Shown: positions 1-4,633 of the stretch, piece after piece
How the letters are laid out: each line of letters starts with the position of its first letter
Numbering within the stretch: the first letter of the stretch is position 1
Source of the DNA: Oscillospiraceae bacterium
Lineage (GTDB): Bacteria > Bacillota_A > Clostridia > Oscillospirales > Oscillospiraceae
Assembly (NCBI GenBank): GCA_017456105.1
Contig: JAFTKA010000032.1
Span: 1 to 6,213 of the forward strand
Length of the DNA: 6,213 bases
Reading direction: 5' to 3'
Translations under genes and position numbers: made by a program
The notes under the pieces: generated by a model
Told to the model about the DNA's origin: nothing
The model's input: only the letters and a program-made list of their open reading frames with translations
Database searches by the model: none

Positions 1-282
1 ACCGATGTTATGAGTCCGTATCCCATCGTGGGCAAGCTGGAGGCTTTCGGCTTCTTTGTTCAGGAGATCGACGGCCACGACTTTGACGCTCTGGAGGAGG
101 CCTTCAACAAGGCCAAGACCGTCAAGGGTATGCCCTCCGCGATCGTGATCAAGACCACCAAGGGCAAGGGCGTTTCCTACATGGAAAACAATGCCGGCTG
201 GCACGGCAAGGCCCCCAACGACGAAGAGTATGAGCAGGCCATGAATGAGCTGAAGGCTCAGCTGGCAGAACTGGAGGCGTAA
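1..282 (+). CDS. Transketolase, N-terminal subunit (3' part only)
   Basis: The reading frame is open from base 1, so the gene starts upstream of the window and only the last 93 codons are present. Transketolase moves two-carbon ketol units between sugar phosphates in the non-oxidative pentose phosphate pathway, using thiamine diphosphate, in the cytoplasm. The visible part is the end of the pyrophosphate-binding domain: EIDGHDFDALEEAF, then PSAIVIKTTKGKGVSYMENN and a GWHGKAP segment, which are typical of the end of this domain in transketolases. The protein ends at the domain boundary with TAA, and the pyrimidine-binding domain follows as a separate gene 2 bp later. This is the split two-gene transketolase common in Firmicutes and archaea, not a frameshift: the downstream gene has its own ribosome binding site and start. 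The family assignment is firm; substrate preference cannot be read from this fragment. Confidence 0.93.
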   Translation, partial: TDVMSPYPIVGKLEAFGFFVQEIDGHDFDALEEAFNKAKTVKGMPSAIVIKTTKGKGVSYMENNAGWHGKAPNDEEYEQAMNELKAQLAELEA

Positions 283-284
283 CT

Positions 285-1226
285 ATGGCTGAAATGAAGA
301 AGGTCGCTACCCGCGACAGCTACGGCAACGCTCTGAAGGAGCTGGCCGCTGAATATGATAACCTGGTAGTTTTGGACGCTGACCTGGCCGGTGCTACCAA
401 GACCGGTGTGTTCCAGAAGGCTTACCCCGAGCGGCATTTTGATTTCGGTATTGCCGAGGCCAACATGATGTGTGCTGCTGCCGGTATGTCCACCATGGGT
501 CTTGTTCCCTTCGCCAGCAGCTTCGCAATGTTTGCTGCAGGCCGTGCTTTTGAGCAGGTCCGTAACTCCATCGGCTACCCCCATATGAATGTGAAGATCG
601 GTGCTACTCACGGCGGTATCTCCGTGGGTGAGGACGGTGCTTCCCATCAGTGCTGCGAGGATTTCGCTCTTATGCGTTCCATTCCCGGCATGACCATTAT
701 CTGCCCCGCTGACGACGTGGAGGCAAGAGCCGCTGTTCGGGCTGCTTATCATCACGAGGGCCCTGTATATCTGCGTTTTGGCCGTCTGGCTCTGCCCGTA
801 TTCCACGACGAGGACTACAAGTTCGAGATCGGCAAGGGTGAGGTGCTGAAGGACGGCAACGATGTTGCCATTATTGCCAATGGCCTGATGACCTATGAAG
901 CCATCGTGGCCGGCGAGGAGCTGGCAAAGCTGGGCATCAACGCCCGCGTCATCAACATCGCAACCATCAAGCCCCTGGACGAGGAGCTGGTTGTGAAGGC
1001 TGCCAAGGAGTGCGGCAAGGTCATTACCTGCGAAGAGCATTCCATCATCGGTGGTCTGGGTGAGGCCGTTTCCAGTGTGCTGGCTGAAAAGTGCCCCACC
1101 ATCGTTCGCCGCATCGGCGTCAACGACGAGTTCGGCCACTCCGGTCCTGCTGCTGCACTGCTGAAGCAGTTTGGCCTTAGTAGCGAGCATATCGTGGAAG
1201 TTGCCAAAGAGCTTTGCGGTAAGTAA
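285..1226 (+). CDS. Transketolase, C-terminal subunit
   Basis: This complete 313-residue protein carries the pyrimidine-binding domain (about residues 5-170) and the C-terminal transketolase domain (about 185-305). It is expected to pair with the N-terminal subunit encoded immediately upstream to form the active thiamine-diphosphate enzyme. GIAEANM at residues 55-61 contains Glu58, the position of the conserved glutamate that activates the cofactor in this superfamily. THGGISVGEDGASHQ (108-122) is the conserved loop near the active site. The length fits the stand-alone C-terminal subunit. The ATG at 285 is preceded by GGAGG at 273-277, seven bases away and lying inside the end of the previous gene, so the two subunits are probably translationally coupled. 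The related 1-deoxyxylulose-5-phosphate synthase is less likely, because in that family both domains are normally one chain. A strong hairpin terminator follows ten bases after the stop. Confidence 0.95.
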   Translation: MAEMKKVATRDSYGNALKELAAEYDNLVVLDADLAGATKTGVFQKAYPERHFDFGIAEANMMCAAAGMSTMGLVPFASSFAMFAAGRAFEQVRNSIGYPHMNVKIGATHGGISVGEDGASHQCCEDFALMRSIPGMTIICPADDVEARAAVRAAYHHEGPVYLRFGRLALPVFHDEDYKFEIGKGEVLKDGNDVAIIANGLMTYEAIVAGEELAKLGINARVINIATIKPLDEELVVKAAKECGKVITCEEHSIIGGLGEAVSSVLAEKCPTIVRRIGVNDEFGHSGPAAALLKQFGLSSEHIVEVAKELCGK

Positions 1227-1235
1227 AATAAATAG

Positions 1236-1263
1236 AAAAGCGGGTGGTTATCCACCCGCTTTT
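1236..1263 (+). terminator. Intrinsic terminator of the transketolase operon
   Basis: A perfect 12-bp stem, AAAAGCGGGTGG at 1236-1247 and CCACCCGCTTTT at 1252-1263, closes on the four-base loop TTAT. The GC-rich core followed by TTTT is a standard rho-independent signal, placed 9 bases after the transketolase stop. The A-rich left arm would also let it work on the opposite strand. Confidence 0.92.
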
Positions 1264-1402
1264 GCTATTGGACGAGGAATACTCCTGCTTACAATGACTA
1301 CGGCAGTATATAGGGCGATTCGTGAATCGCCCCTACGACATAAAGGGAAAATGTGCGATAAAATATGCAGGGAACGGATAAAGCCGTTCCCTACGAATAA
1401 AA
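1264..1402. other. Non-coding intergenic stretch with palindromic repeat copy 1
   Basis: I see no gene here. The first about 49 bases (1264-1312) show no clear structure. From 1313 a palindromic repeat element begins. Short open frames cross the region on both strands, but they have no ribosome binding site and simply translate the repeat. Confidence 0.7.
1313..1388 (+). repeat. 76-bp palindromic intergenic repeat, copy 1
   Basis: This segment matches 2294-2369 in the same orientation at 75 of 76 positions, the only difference being G1383 against T2364. It contains two hairpins. The first is GGGCGATT (1313-1320), loop CGTG, AATCGCCC (1325-1332). The second is AGGGAACGG (1369-1377), a six-base loop, then CCGTTCCCT (1384-1392), which runs four bases past the matching part. 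Each hairpin is followed by CCTACGA or its equivalent. Such modular palindromes look like a dispersed non-autonomous repeat; no transposase is nearby. Confidence 0.88.
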
Positions 1403-1431
1403 CCTCCCGGGTGAAAACCCGGGAGGCTTTT
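1403..1431. terminator. Terminator after the lipoprotein gene (probably bidirectional)
   Basis: A perfect 10-bp stem, CCTCCCGGGT at 1403-1412 and ACCCGGGAGG at 1417-1426, closes on a GAAA loop. On the minus strand it is followed by GTTTTATT, giving an intrinsic terminator 10 bases after the lipoprotein stop codon. On the plus strand it is followed by CTTTT, so it could also stop read-through from the transketolase side. Confidence 0.88.
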
Positions 1432-1435
1432 AATA

Positions 1436-1957
1436 TCACTTAGTGAAAACAAACCGTGCAGCATCATTGGAAAGCCAATTAGCCAACACATCTAGTTCAA
1501 GACAGTTCCAATCGCTGGGAACCTCTACGGCATACCAACCGACCAACTTTTTTCCGGGAGCAATTTCTCCATCAAGGGTGTTGCTGTCAAAAGCACAGTC
1601 CGCATTAAAGGAGTCGCTGCATTTTACATCATCAACATATGCGTCAAACAATAAAAAACTGCTGATCGATTGCCTTTCCTCAGAAATATTCTCAACAGTG
1701 AATTTGACGCCTACAAAGACATTGCCTGATTCCGGTGTAAAAAATTCATCTCCGGTGGTTTCCTTAATTTCTGTTGCGGTGAACTTCAGATCACGGAATA
1801 CGGCGGTTTCGTTTAGACCGAAAGTGTCGCTTTTTAGCTCAGGCGGTTGTTGCTCCTGAACGGGATTGATTTCCTTGGTGGGGGGATCTTCTACAGTGCA
1901 CGCGGGAAGTGCAAACACAAAGCAAAGACACAAAAATAGGCATATAATTCTTTTCAC
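1436..1957 (-). CDS. Small secreted lipoprotein, DUF4352-like
   Basis: The 173-residue product begins MKRIICLFLCLCFVFALPAC: a basic start, a hydrophobic stretch and a lipobox-like LPAC with Cys20. It is therefore predicted to be exported, lipid-modified and anchored to the outer face of the membrane. A Pro/Glu/Gln-rich linker (about 21-45) leads to a beta-rich domain (about 48-172). Its layout, with PESGNVFVGVKFTVENIS, then LFDAY and EIAPGKKLVGWYAVEVP, resembles the immunoglobulin-like DUF4352 lipoproteins of Firmicutes. The molecular function is unknown. I chose the GTG at 1957 because GAGAGGG (1965-1971) lies seven bases upstream. A longer reading from 2017 would begin upstream of the promoter -10 box and cannot be on the transcript. 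The gene is divergent from a small HTH regulator, and its promoter is overlapped by two matching boxes. It is visibly AT-richer than the metabolic genes around it. Confidence 0.85.
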   Translation of the reverse strand: MKRIICLFLCLCFVFALPACTVEDPPTKEINPVQEQQPPELKSDTFGLNETAVFRDLKFTATEIKETTGDEFFTPESGNVFVGVKFTVENISEERQSISSFLLFDAYVDDVKCSDSFNADCAFDSNTLDGEIAPGKKLVGWYAVEVPSDWNCLELDVLANWLSNDAARFVFTK

Positions 1958-1964
1958 GGCGAGT

Positions 1965-1971
1965 CCCTCTC
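1965..1971 (-). promoter_or_regulatory. Ribosome binding site fixing the lipoprotein GTG start
   Basis: GAGAGGG on the minus strand ends seven bases before the GTG at 1957. It decides this start over more upstream in-frame codons, none of which would lie on a transcript from the promoter at 2009-2038. Confidence 0.75.
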
Positions 1972-1989
1972 TTTTCTTTACACATAATA

Positions 1990-2003
1990 ACCGATATTGG
2001 TTA
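1990..2003. promoter_or_regulatory. Putative operator box 1, ACCGA-N4-GGTTA
   Basis: The sequence ACCGATATTGGTTA matches box 2 at 2016-2029 in both outer five-base blocks, with different bases between. Its core is an imperfect palindrome (ACC-N6-GGT). It lies just downstream of the lipoprotein -10 element, about where transcription should start, which is a normal position for a repressor site. The likely binder is the HTH protein encoded at 2058-2264; this is inference. Confidence 0.5.
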
Positions 2004-2008
2004 ATAGT

Positions 2009-2038
2009 ATTATACACCGAATGCGGTTATGATGTCAA
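2009..2038 (-). promoter_or_regulatory. Near-consensus sigma-A promoter of the lipoprotein gene
   Basis: On the minus strand TTGACA (2038-2033) is followed by an 18-base spacer and TATAAT (2014-2009). Both hexamers match the consensus exactly. Transcription should begin near 2002, giving a leader of about 45 bases before the GTG at 1957. Such a strong core promoter makes sense if it is normally held down by a repressor, and two candidate operator boxes overlap it. Confidence 0.85.
2016..2029. promoter_or_regulatory. Putative operator box 2, ACCGA-N4-GGTTA
   Basis: The sequence ACCGAATGCGGTTA shares both outer blocks with box 1, centred 26 bp away in the same orientation. It fills most of the spacer between the -35 and -10 of the lipoprotein promoter, so a bound protein would block RNA polymerase. 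It also lies shortly upstream of the HTH gene, so one protein could control both genes. Confidence 0.5.
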
Positions 2039-2057
2039 GTGAAAAGAGGTGCTGTTT

Positions 2058-2264
2058 ATGATCTCCTATGAGAAACTTTGGACTGTCATGAAATCGAGGG
2101 GAATATCCCAATACATGCTTATCAAGGATTACCATATCAGTCCCGGGCAGATTACACGGTTAAAGAGAAATGAAAGTGTCAGTACCCATACGATTGAAAC
2201 ATTTTGCCGCATTCTAAAATGTCAGGTCGGAGACATTATGGAATATATTGAAGACGAAAAATAA
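2058..2264 (+). CDS. Small Cro/C1-type helix-turn-helix regulator
   Basis: The 68-residue product is little more than one DNA-binding domain of the XRE type, closest in pattern to the HTH_26 family. Residues about 18-37 (SQYMLIKDYHISPGQITRLK) form the helix-turn-helix. They are followed by the family-typical segment TIETFCRILKCQVGDIMEYI (about 45-64). There is no extra ligand-binding or protease domain, so any signal sensing must lie elsewhere or the protein acts by concentration. The ATG at 2058 is chosen because GAGG at 2046-2049 sits eight bases upstream; a GTG at 2049 would overlap this site. The gene diverges from the lipoprotein gene, and the two boxes between them are its best candidate targets, implying autoregulation as well. 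I could not find a convincing -35/-10 pair for this gene; TATGAT at 2028-2033 is a weak -10 candidate. Its stop codon lies inside its own terminator stem. Confidence 0.88.
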   Translation: MISYEKLWTVMKSRGISQYMLIKDYHISPGQITRLKRNESVSTHTIETFCRILKCQVGDIMEYIEDEK

Positions 2265-2290
2265 AGCCTCTCCTGTGGGAGAGGCTTTAT
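2261..2290 (+). terminator. Terminator of the HTH gene, overlapping its stop codon
   Basis: A perfect 13-bp stem, ATAAAGCCTCTCC at 2261-2273 and GGAGAGGCTTTAT at 2278-2290, closes on TGTG. The TAA stop (2262-2264) is part of the left arm. The T run after the GC core is short (TTTATT). Eleven bases of each arm recur in the terminator at 2451-2478. Confidence 0.82.
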
Positions 2291-2293
2291 TGT

Positions 2294-2396
2294 GGGCGAT
2301 TCGTGAATCGCCCCTACGACATAAAGGGAAAATGTGCGATAAAATATGCAGGGAACGGATAAATCCGTTTAAGCGGAATGCATAAATGCATTCCCT
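2294..2396 (+). repeat. Palindromic intergenic repeat, copy 2, with an extra hairpin
   Basis: Positions 2294-2369 repeat 1313-1388 with one mismatch. The first hairpin is GGGCGATT (2294-2301) with AATCGCCC (2306-2313). The second, AACGGAT (2354-2360) with ATCCGTT (2363-2369), is interrupted before its CCCTAC tail by about 23 bases (2370-2392). These bases help form a further hairpin, GGAATGCAT (2375-2383) with ATGCATTCC (2386-2394). AGGGAA at 2350-2355 can still pair with TTCCCT at 2391-2396, so a branched structure is possible. Confidence 0.85.
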
Positions 2397-2418
2397 ACAA
2401 ATATATTTAAAAACAATA

Positions 2419-2446
2419 ATTTTCAATTTTCCATTTTCAATTTTCA
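2419..2446. repeat. Tandem heptad repeat ATTTTCA x4
   Basis: Four adjacent seven-base units read ATTTTCA, ATTTTCC, ATTTTCA, ATTTTCA, followed by a partial unit. On the minus strand this reads as a GAAAAT-rich tract. It lies between the palindromic repeat and the malic enzyme terminator. There is no sign that it codes for protein. Confidence 0.75.
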
Positions 2447-2450
2447 ATTA

Positions 2451-2478
2451 AAAAGCCTCTCCGGTCGGAGAGGCTTTT
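2451..2478 (-). terminator. Terminator of the malic enzyme gene
   Basis: AAAAGCCTCTCC at 2451-2462 pairs perfectly with GGAGAGGCTTTT at 2467-2478 around a four-base loop. On the minus strand the stem is followed by a T run (CTTTTTAATT). It starts four bases after the malic enzyme stop codon. The stem could also end plus-strand transcripts. Confidence 0.9.
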
Positions 2479-2482
2479 AATA

Positions 2483-3655
2483 TTAGATTCTTGCGACGCC
2501 GGTGCGGCGGGCGGCTTCGGCAACTGCCTTGGCGACGGCCGGACCCACTCTCTTGTCGAAAGCGGCGGGGATAATGTATTCCTCGTTCAGCTCGTCGTCG
2601 GAAATCAGGTTTGCCAGTGCCTCGGCGGCGGCGACCTTCATTTCTTCGTTGATCTCGGAGGCTCTGACATCGAAAGTGCCACGGAAAATGCCGGGGAAGG
2701 CCAGCACATTATTGATCTGGTTGGGGAAGTCGGAACGGCCGGTGGAAACCACTCTTGCTCCGCCTGCCTTGGCGTCCTCCGGGAAAATCTCCGGAGTGGG
2801 GTTGGCACAGGCGAAGATGATGGAATCACTTGCCATGGTCTTGACCATCTCGGTGGTCAGTGTGCCGGGGGCGGAAACGCCGATAAATACGTCAGCACCC
2901 TTGATCACATCGGCAAGAGAGCCCTTTTCGCAGTTCAGGTTGGTAACCTGAGCCATCTCCTCCTTGATCCAGTTCAGGTTTTCACGGCCGGCATAAATGG
3001 CACCGGTACGGTCGGTCATAACCACATTCTTGAAGCCGGCGGACAGGAGAAGTTTCACAATCGCGATGGCGGCTGCACCGGCACCGGAGGTTACGATCTT
3101 CACGTCCTCTTTCTTCTTGCCAACCACCTTCAGGGCGTTTACAAGGCCTGCCAGGGTAATGACGGCGGTGCCGTGCTGGTCGTCGTGGAAGATGGGAATG
3201 TCGCACTTTTCCTTCAGCTTCTTCTCGATCTCAAAGCAGCGGGGGGCGGAGATGTCCTCCAGGTTGATGCCGCCAAAAGAGCCGGAGATCAGGTAGACTG
3301 CGTTGACGAACTCGTCCACGTCCTTGCTCTTGATGCAAAGAGGGAAGGCGTCCACGTCGCCAAAGGACTTAAACAGGGCACATTTGCCCTCCATAACGGG
3401 CATACCGGCTTCAGGGCCGATGTCGCCCAGACCCAGAACGGCAGTGCCGTCGGTGATGACCGCACACAGATTGTGGCGGCGGGTCAGCTCATAAGATTTA
3501 TTCACGTCCTTCTGGATCTCCAGACAGGGCTGTGCAACGCCGGGAGTATATGCCAAAGACAGATCCTCCTTGCTGGCACAGGGGACGGTGCTGATGACTT
3601 CGATTTTGCCGCCCCACTCACCGTGAAGCCGCAGGGATTCCTTTGCGTAATCCAT
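2483..3655 (-). CDS. Malic enzyme, NAD(P)-dependent, short bacterial form
   Basis: The 390-residue protein converts malate to pyruvate and CO2 while reducing NAD(P), linking the C4-acid pool to pyruvate in the cytoplasm. Its length fits the short bacterial malic enzymes without a fused phosphotransacetylase domain. The N-terminal malic domain (about 13-145) has YTPGVA with Tyr36 and MEGKCALFK with Lys91, the catalytic Tyr and Lys of the family. Metal ligands are seen in NLEDIS (Glu133, Asp134) and in IPIFHDDQHGTA (Asp158/159). The dinucleotide-binding domain has SGAGAAA at 190-196, an acidic residue after the second strand (TDRTG, Asp215), ANPTPEI and FPNQINNVLAFPGIFRG. Asp215 favours NAD over NADP but does not settle it. 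AGGAGG at 3665-3670 lies nine bases before the ATG. The sortase gene ends 31 bp upstream on the same strand with no terminator between, so co-transcription is likely. Confidence 0.95.
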   Translation of the reverse strand: MDYAKESLRLHGEWGGKIEVISTVPCASKEDLSLAYTPGVAQPCLEIQKDVNKSYELTRRHNLCAVITDGTAVLGLGDIGPEAGMPVMEGKCALFKSFGDVDAFPLCIKSKDVDEFVNAVYLISGSFGGINLEDISAPRCFEIEKKLKEKCDIPIFHDDQHGTAVITLAGLVNALKVVGKKKEDVKIVTSGAGAAAIAIVKLLLSAGFKNVVMTDRTGAIYAGRENLNWIKEEMAQVTNLNCEKGSLADVIKGADVFIGVSAPGTLTTEMVKTMASDSIIFACANPTPEIFPEDAKAGGARVVSTGRSDFPNQINNVLAFPGIFRGTFDVRASEINEEMKVAAAEALANLISDDELNEEYIIPAAFDKRVGPAVAKAVAEAARRTGVARI

Positions 3656-3686
3656 AATATATATCCTCCTAAAAATAATTTACAAA

Positions 3687-4508
3687 TTAAGGGGCAATGG
3701 TGCTCATCGGACTGGTTCTCAGTACCGCAACCACCACCAGGCGGCCGTTGGTTACAGAATAGTCGCAGGTGGATAAGGTGATGAGCTTGTCGCCGTATTG
3801 GGGTGTGATGCCGGTATCATAATAGGAAAGAGCCTTGCAAGTGGAAATGTAATTATCAAATTCCTCCGCCGTTTCGGCATCGACAAAGCGGTGGTAGGCA
3901 AAGCCTTCGCCCATAGTGGCGGTGGTCAAAAATACTGCCACAACTTCATATGCGTTACGGGAGAACAGGGTGTCAAACTGAATGTAGCGGTGGCTTTCAT
4001 AGAATGGCCGGTTCTTATAGGACAGCAGGGGAGCGAACATAGAGCCGTCCTTCATATTATGACCGTAGATGGTGATGTTGTCCGAGGGAGTGAGAAGATC
4101 GCATTCCTCCCGGGCGTACAGGCAGCCGTGGTTACTCTGCTTTTTTTCAAAGCTGCGGTGCAGGTAATAGTCCGTCCGGTCGGGGGTGTGCATCACCGGG
4201 TAATTGATCTTGGTATCTTCGATCTTCAGCCAGCCGGAGAAGTCGGGATTTCTCTCATAAAGAGGGGCGTATTCCCGGAGGACGCTCATGGTCAGGCCGG
4301 TATCCGGGTCGGTAACCTCCACAAAGGCGGAAAGCTGAACATCGTCGGACACGGTGGGGTTGCGGTTGGCTTCCACAATGCCCAATAGCTCCTGAAATTC
4401 GGACTGGTGCTTATGGGAGTTCAGGTAATAGCGGATCAGGAAGTAGCCGCTGACTAAGAAAACAGCCAGAAATATGAGCGTCAAAACCGTATATAGACGT
4501 TTCTTCAC
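3687..4508 (-). CDS. Class B sortase
   Basis: The 273-residue product is a membrane-anchored cysteine transpeptidase. Sortases cut a sorting motif in secreted proteins and join them to the cell wall or to pilin subunits, on the outer face of the membrane. A single hydrophobic segment at about residues 4-29 is followed by an extracellular domain. The catalytic triad is visible as His150 in NITIYGHNMKDGSMF, Cys248 in TLSTCDYS and Arg256 in TNGRLVVVAVL. The NYPVMHTPDRTDYYLHRSF segment and the long stretch before the cysteine are typical of class B. The GTG at 4508 is the start: AGGAAGG (4517-4523) sits eight bases upstream, and an upstream TTG at 4550 lies before the promoter -10. No LPXTG- or NPQTN-type substrate gene is in the window, so the target is unknown. 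The malic enzyme gene follows after 31 bp. Confidence 0.92.
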   Translation of the reverse strand: MKKRLYTVLTLIFLAVFLVSGYFLIRYYLNSHKHQSEFQELLGIVEANRNPTVSDDVQLSAFVEVTDPDTGLTMSVLREYAPLYERNPDFSGWLKIEDTKINYPVMHTPDRTDYYLHRSFEKKQSNHGCLYAREECDLLTPSDNITIYGHNMKDGSMFAPLLSYKNRPFYESHRYIQFDTLFSRNAYEVVAVFLTTATMGEGFAYHRFVDAETAEEFDNYISTCKALSYYDTGITPQYGDKLITLSTCDYSVTNGRLVVVAVLRTSPMSTIAP

Positions 4509-4516
4509 TGGCCACA

Positions 4517-4523
4517 CCTTCCT
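4517..4523 (-). promoter_or_regulatory. Ribosome binding site fixing the sortase GTG start
   Basis: AGGAAGG on the minus strand ends eight bases before the GTG at 4508. The GTG at 4517 overlaps this site, and the TTG at 4550 lies upstream of the promoter -10, so neither fits. Confidence 0.72.
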
Positions 4524-4532
4524 TTCGATATT

Positions 4533-4560
4533 ATTATACTGATTTTGCAAAAAAAGTAAA
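4533..4560 (-). promoter_or_regulatory. Promoter of the sortase-malic enzyme unit
   Basis: On the minus strand TTTACT (4560-4555) is followed by 16 bases and a perfect TATAAT (4538-4533). The expected start of transcription is near 4526, leaving a short leader of about 18 bases before the GTG. The -35 matches the consensus at four of six positions. Confidence 0.65.
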
Positions 4561-4567
4561 GAACAAT

Positions 4568-4595
4568 CTGACAGTTGCAGAAGAAACTGTATAAT
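4568..4595 (+). promoter_or_regulatory. Promoter of tldD (first candidate)
   Basis: CTGACA at 4568-4573 (five of six consensus bases), a 16-base spacer and a perfect TATAAT at 4590-4595 form a good sigma-A promoter. Transcription would start near 4602, about 30 bases before the tldD ATG. It lies back to back with the sortase promoter, the -35 elements being seven bases apart. Confidence 0.7.
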
Positions 4596-4603
4596 GCTAT
4601 AAT
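4575..4603 (+). promoter_or_regulatory. Promoter of tldD (second, overlapping candidate)
   Basis: TTGCAG at 4575-4580, a 17-base spacer and a second perfect TATAAT at 4598-4603 overlap the first candidate, shifted by eight bases. The -35 is weaker. Either or both may be used. Confidence 0.4.
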
Positions 4604-4633
4604 AAAAGCAGTCTTTTACAAAGGAGAATTGGT

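Noticed and set aside
280..287. Frameshift splitting a single transketolase gene
   Set aside because: The break falls at the domain boundary with a clean stop, a separate ribosome binding site and an ATG, as in the known two-subunit enzymes.
258..1190. Long open frame of 310 codons on the minus strand
   Set aside because: It lies entirely opposite the transketolase C-terminal gene, has no ribosome binding site that fits, and gives a low-complexity sequence with no family pattern. It is a by-product of codon use in the real gene.
1313..1392. Possible CRISPR array or insertion-sequence ends
   Set aside because: There are only two copies 981 bp apart with genes between, no regular spacers, and no transposase or target-site duplication visible.
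1171..1443. Small open frames across the intergenic repeat (also 1248-1439 and 2214-2447 on the minus strand)
   Set aside because: The two minus-strand frames share a stretch of product only because they translate the same repeat. They run through terminators and hairpins and lack start signals, so they are likely spurious hypothetical proteins.
1443..1859. Plus-strand open frame of 138 codons
   Set aside because: It lies opposite the lipoprotein gene, which has a clear promoter, ribosome binding site, signal peptide and terminator.
3173..4388. Plus-strand open frames of 202 and 196 codons (3173-3781 and 3798-4388)
   Set aside because: They mirror the malic enzyme and sortase genes, and their products look like reverse-strand translation with no family pattern.
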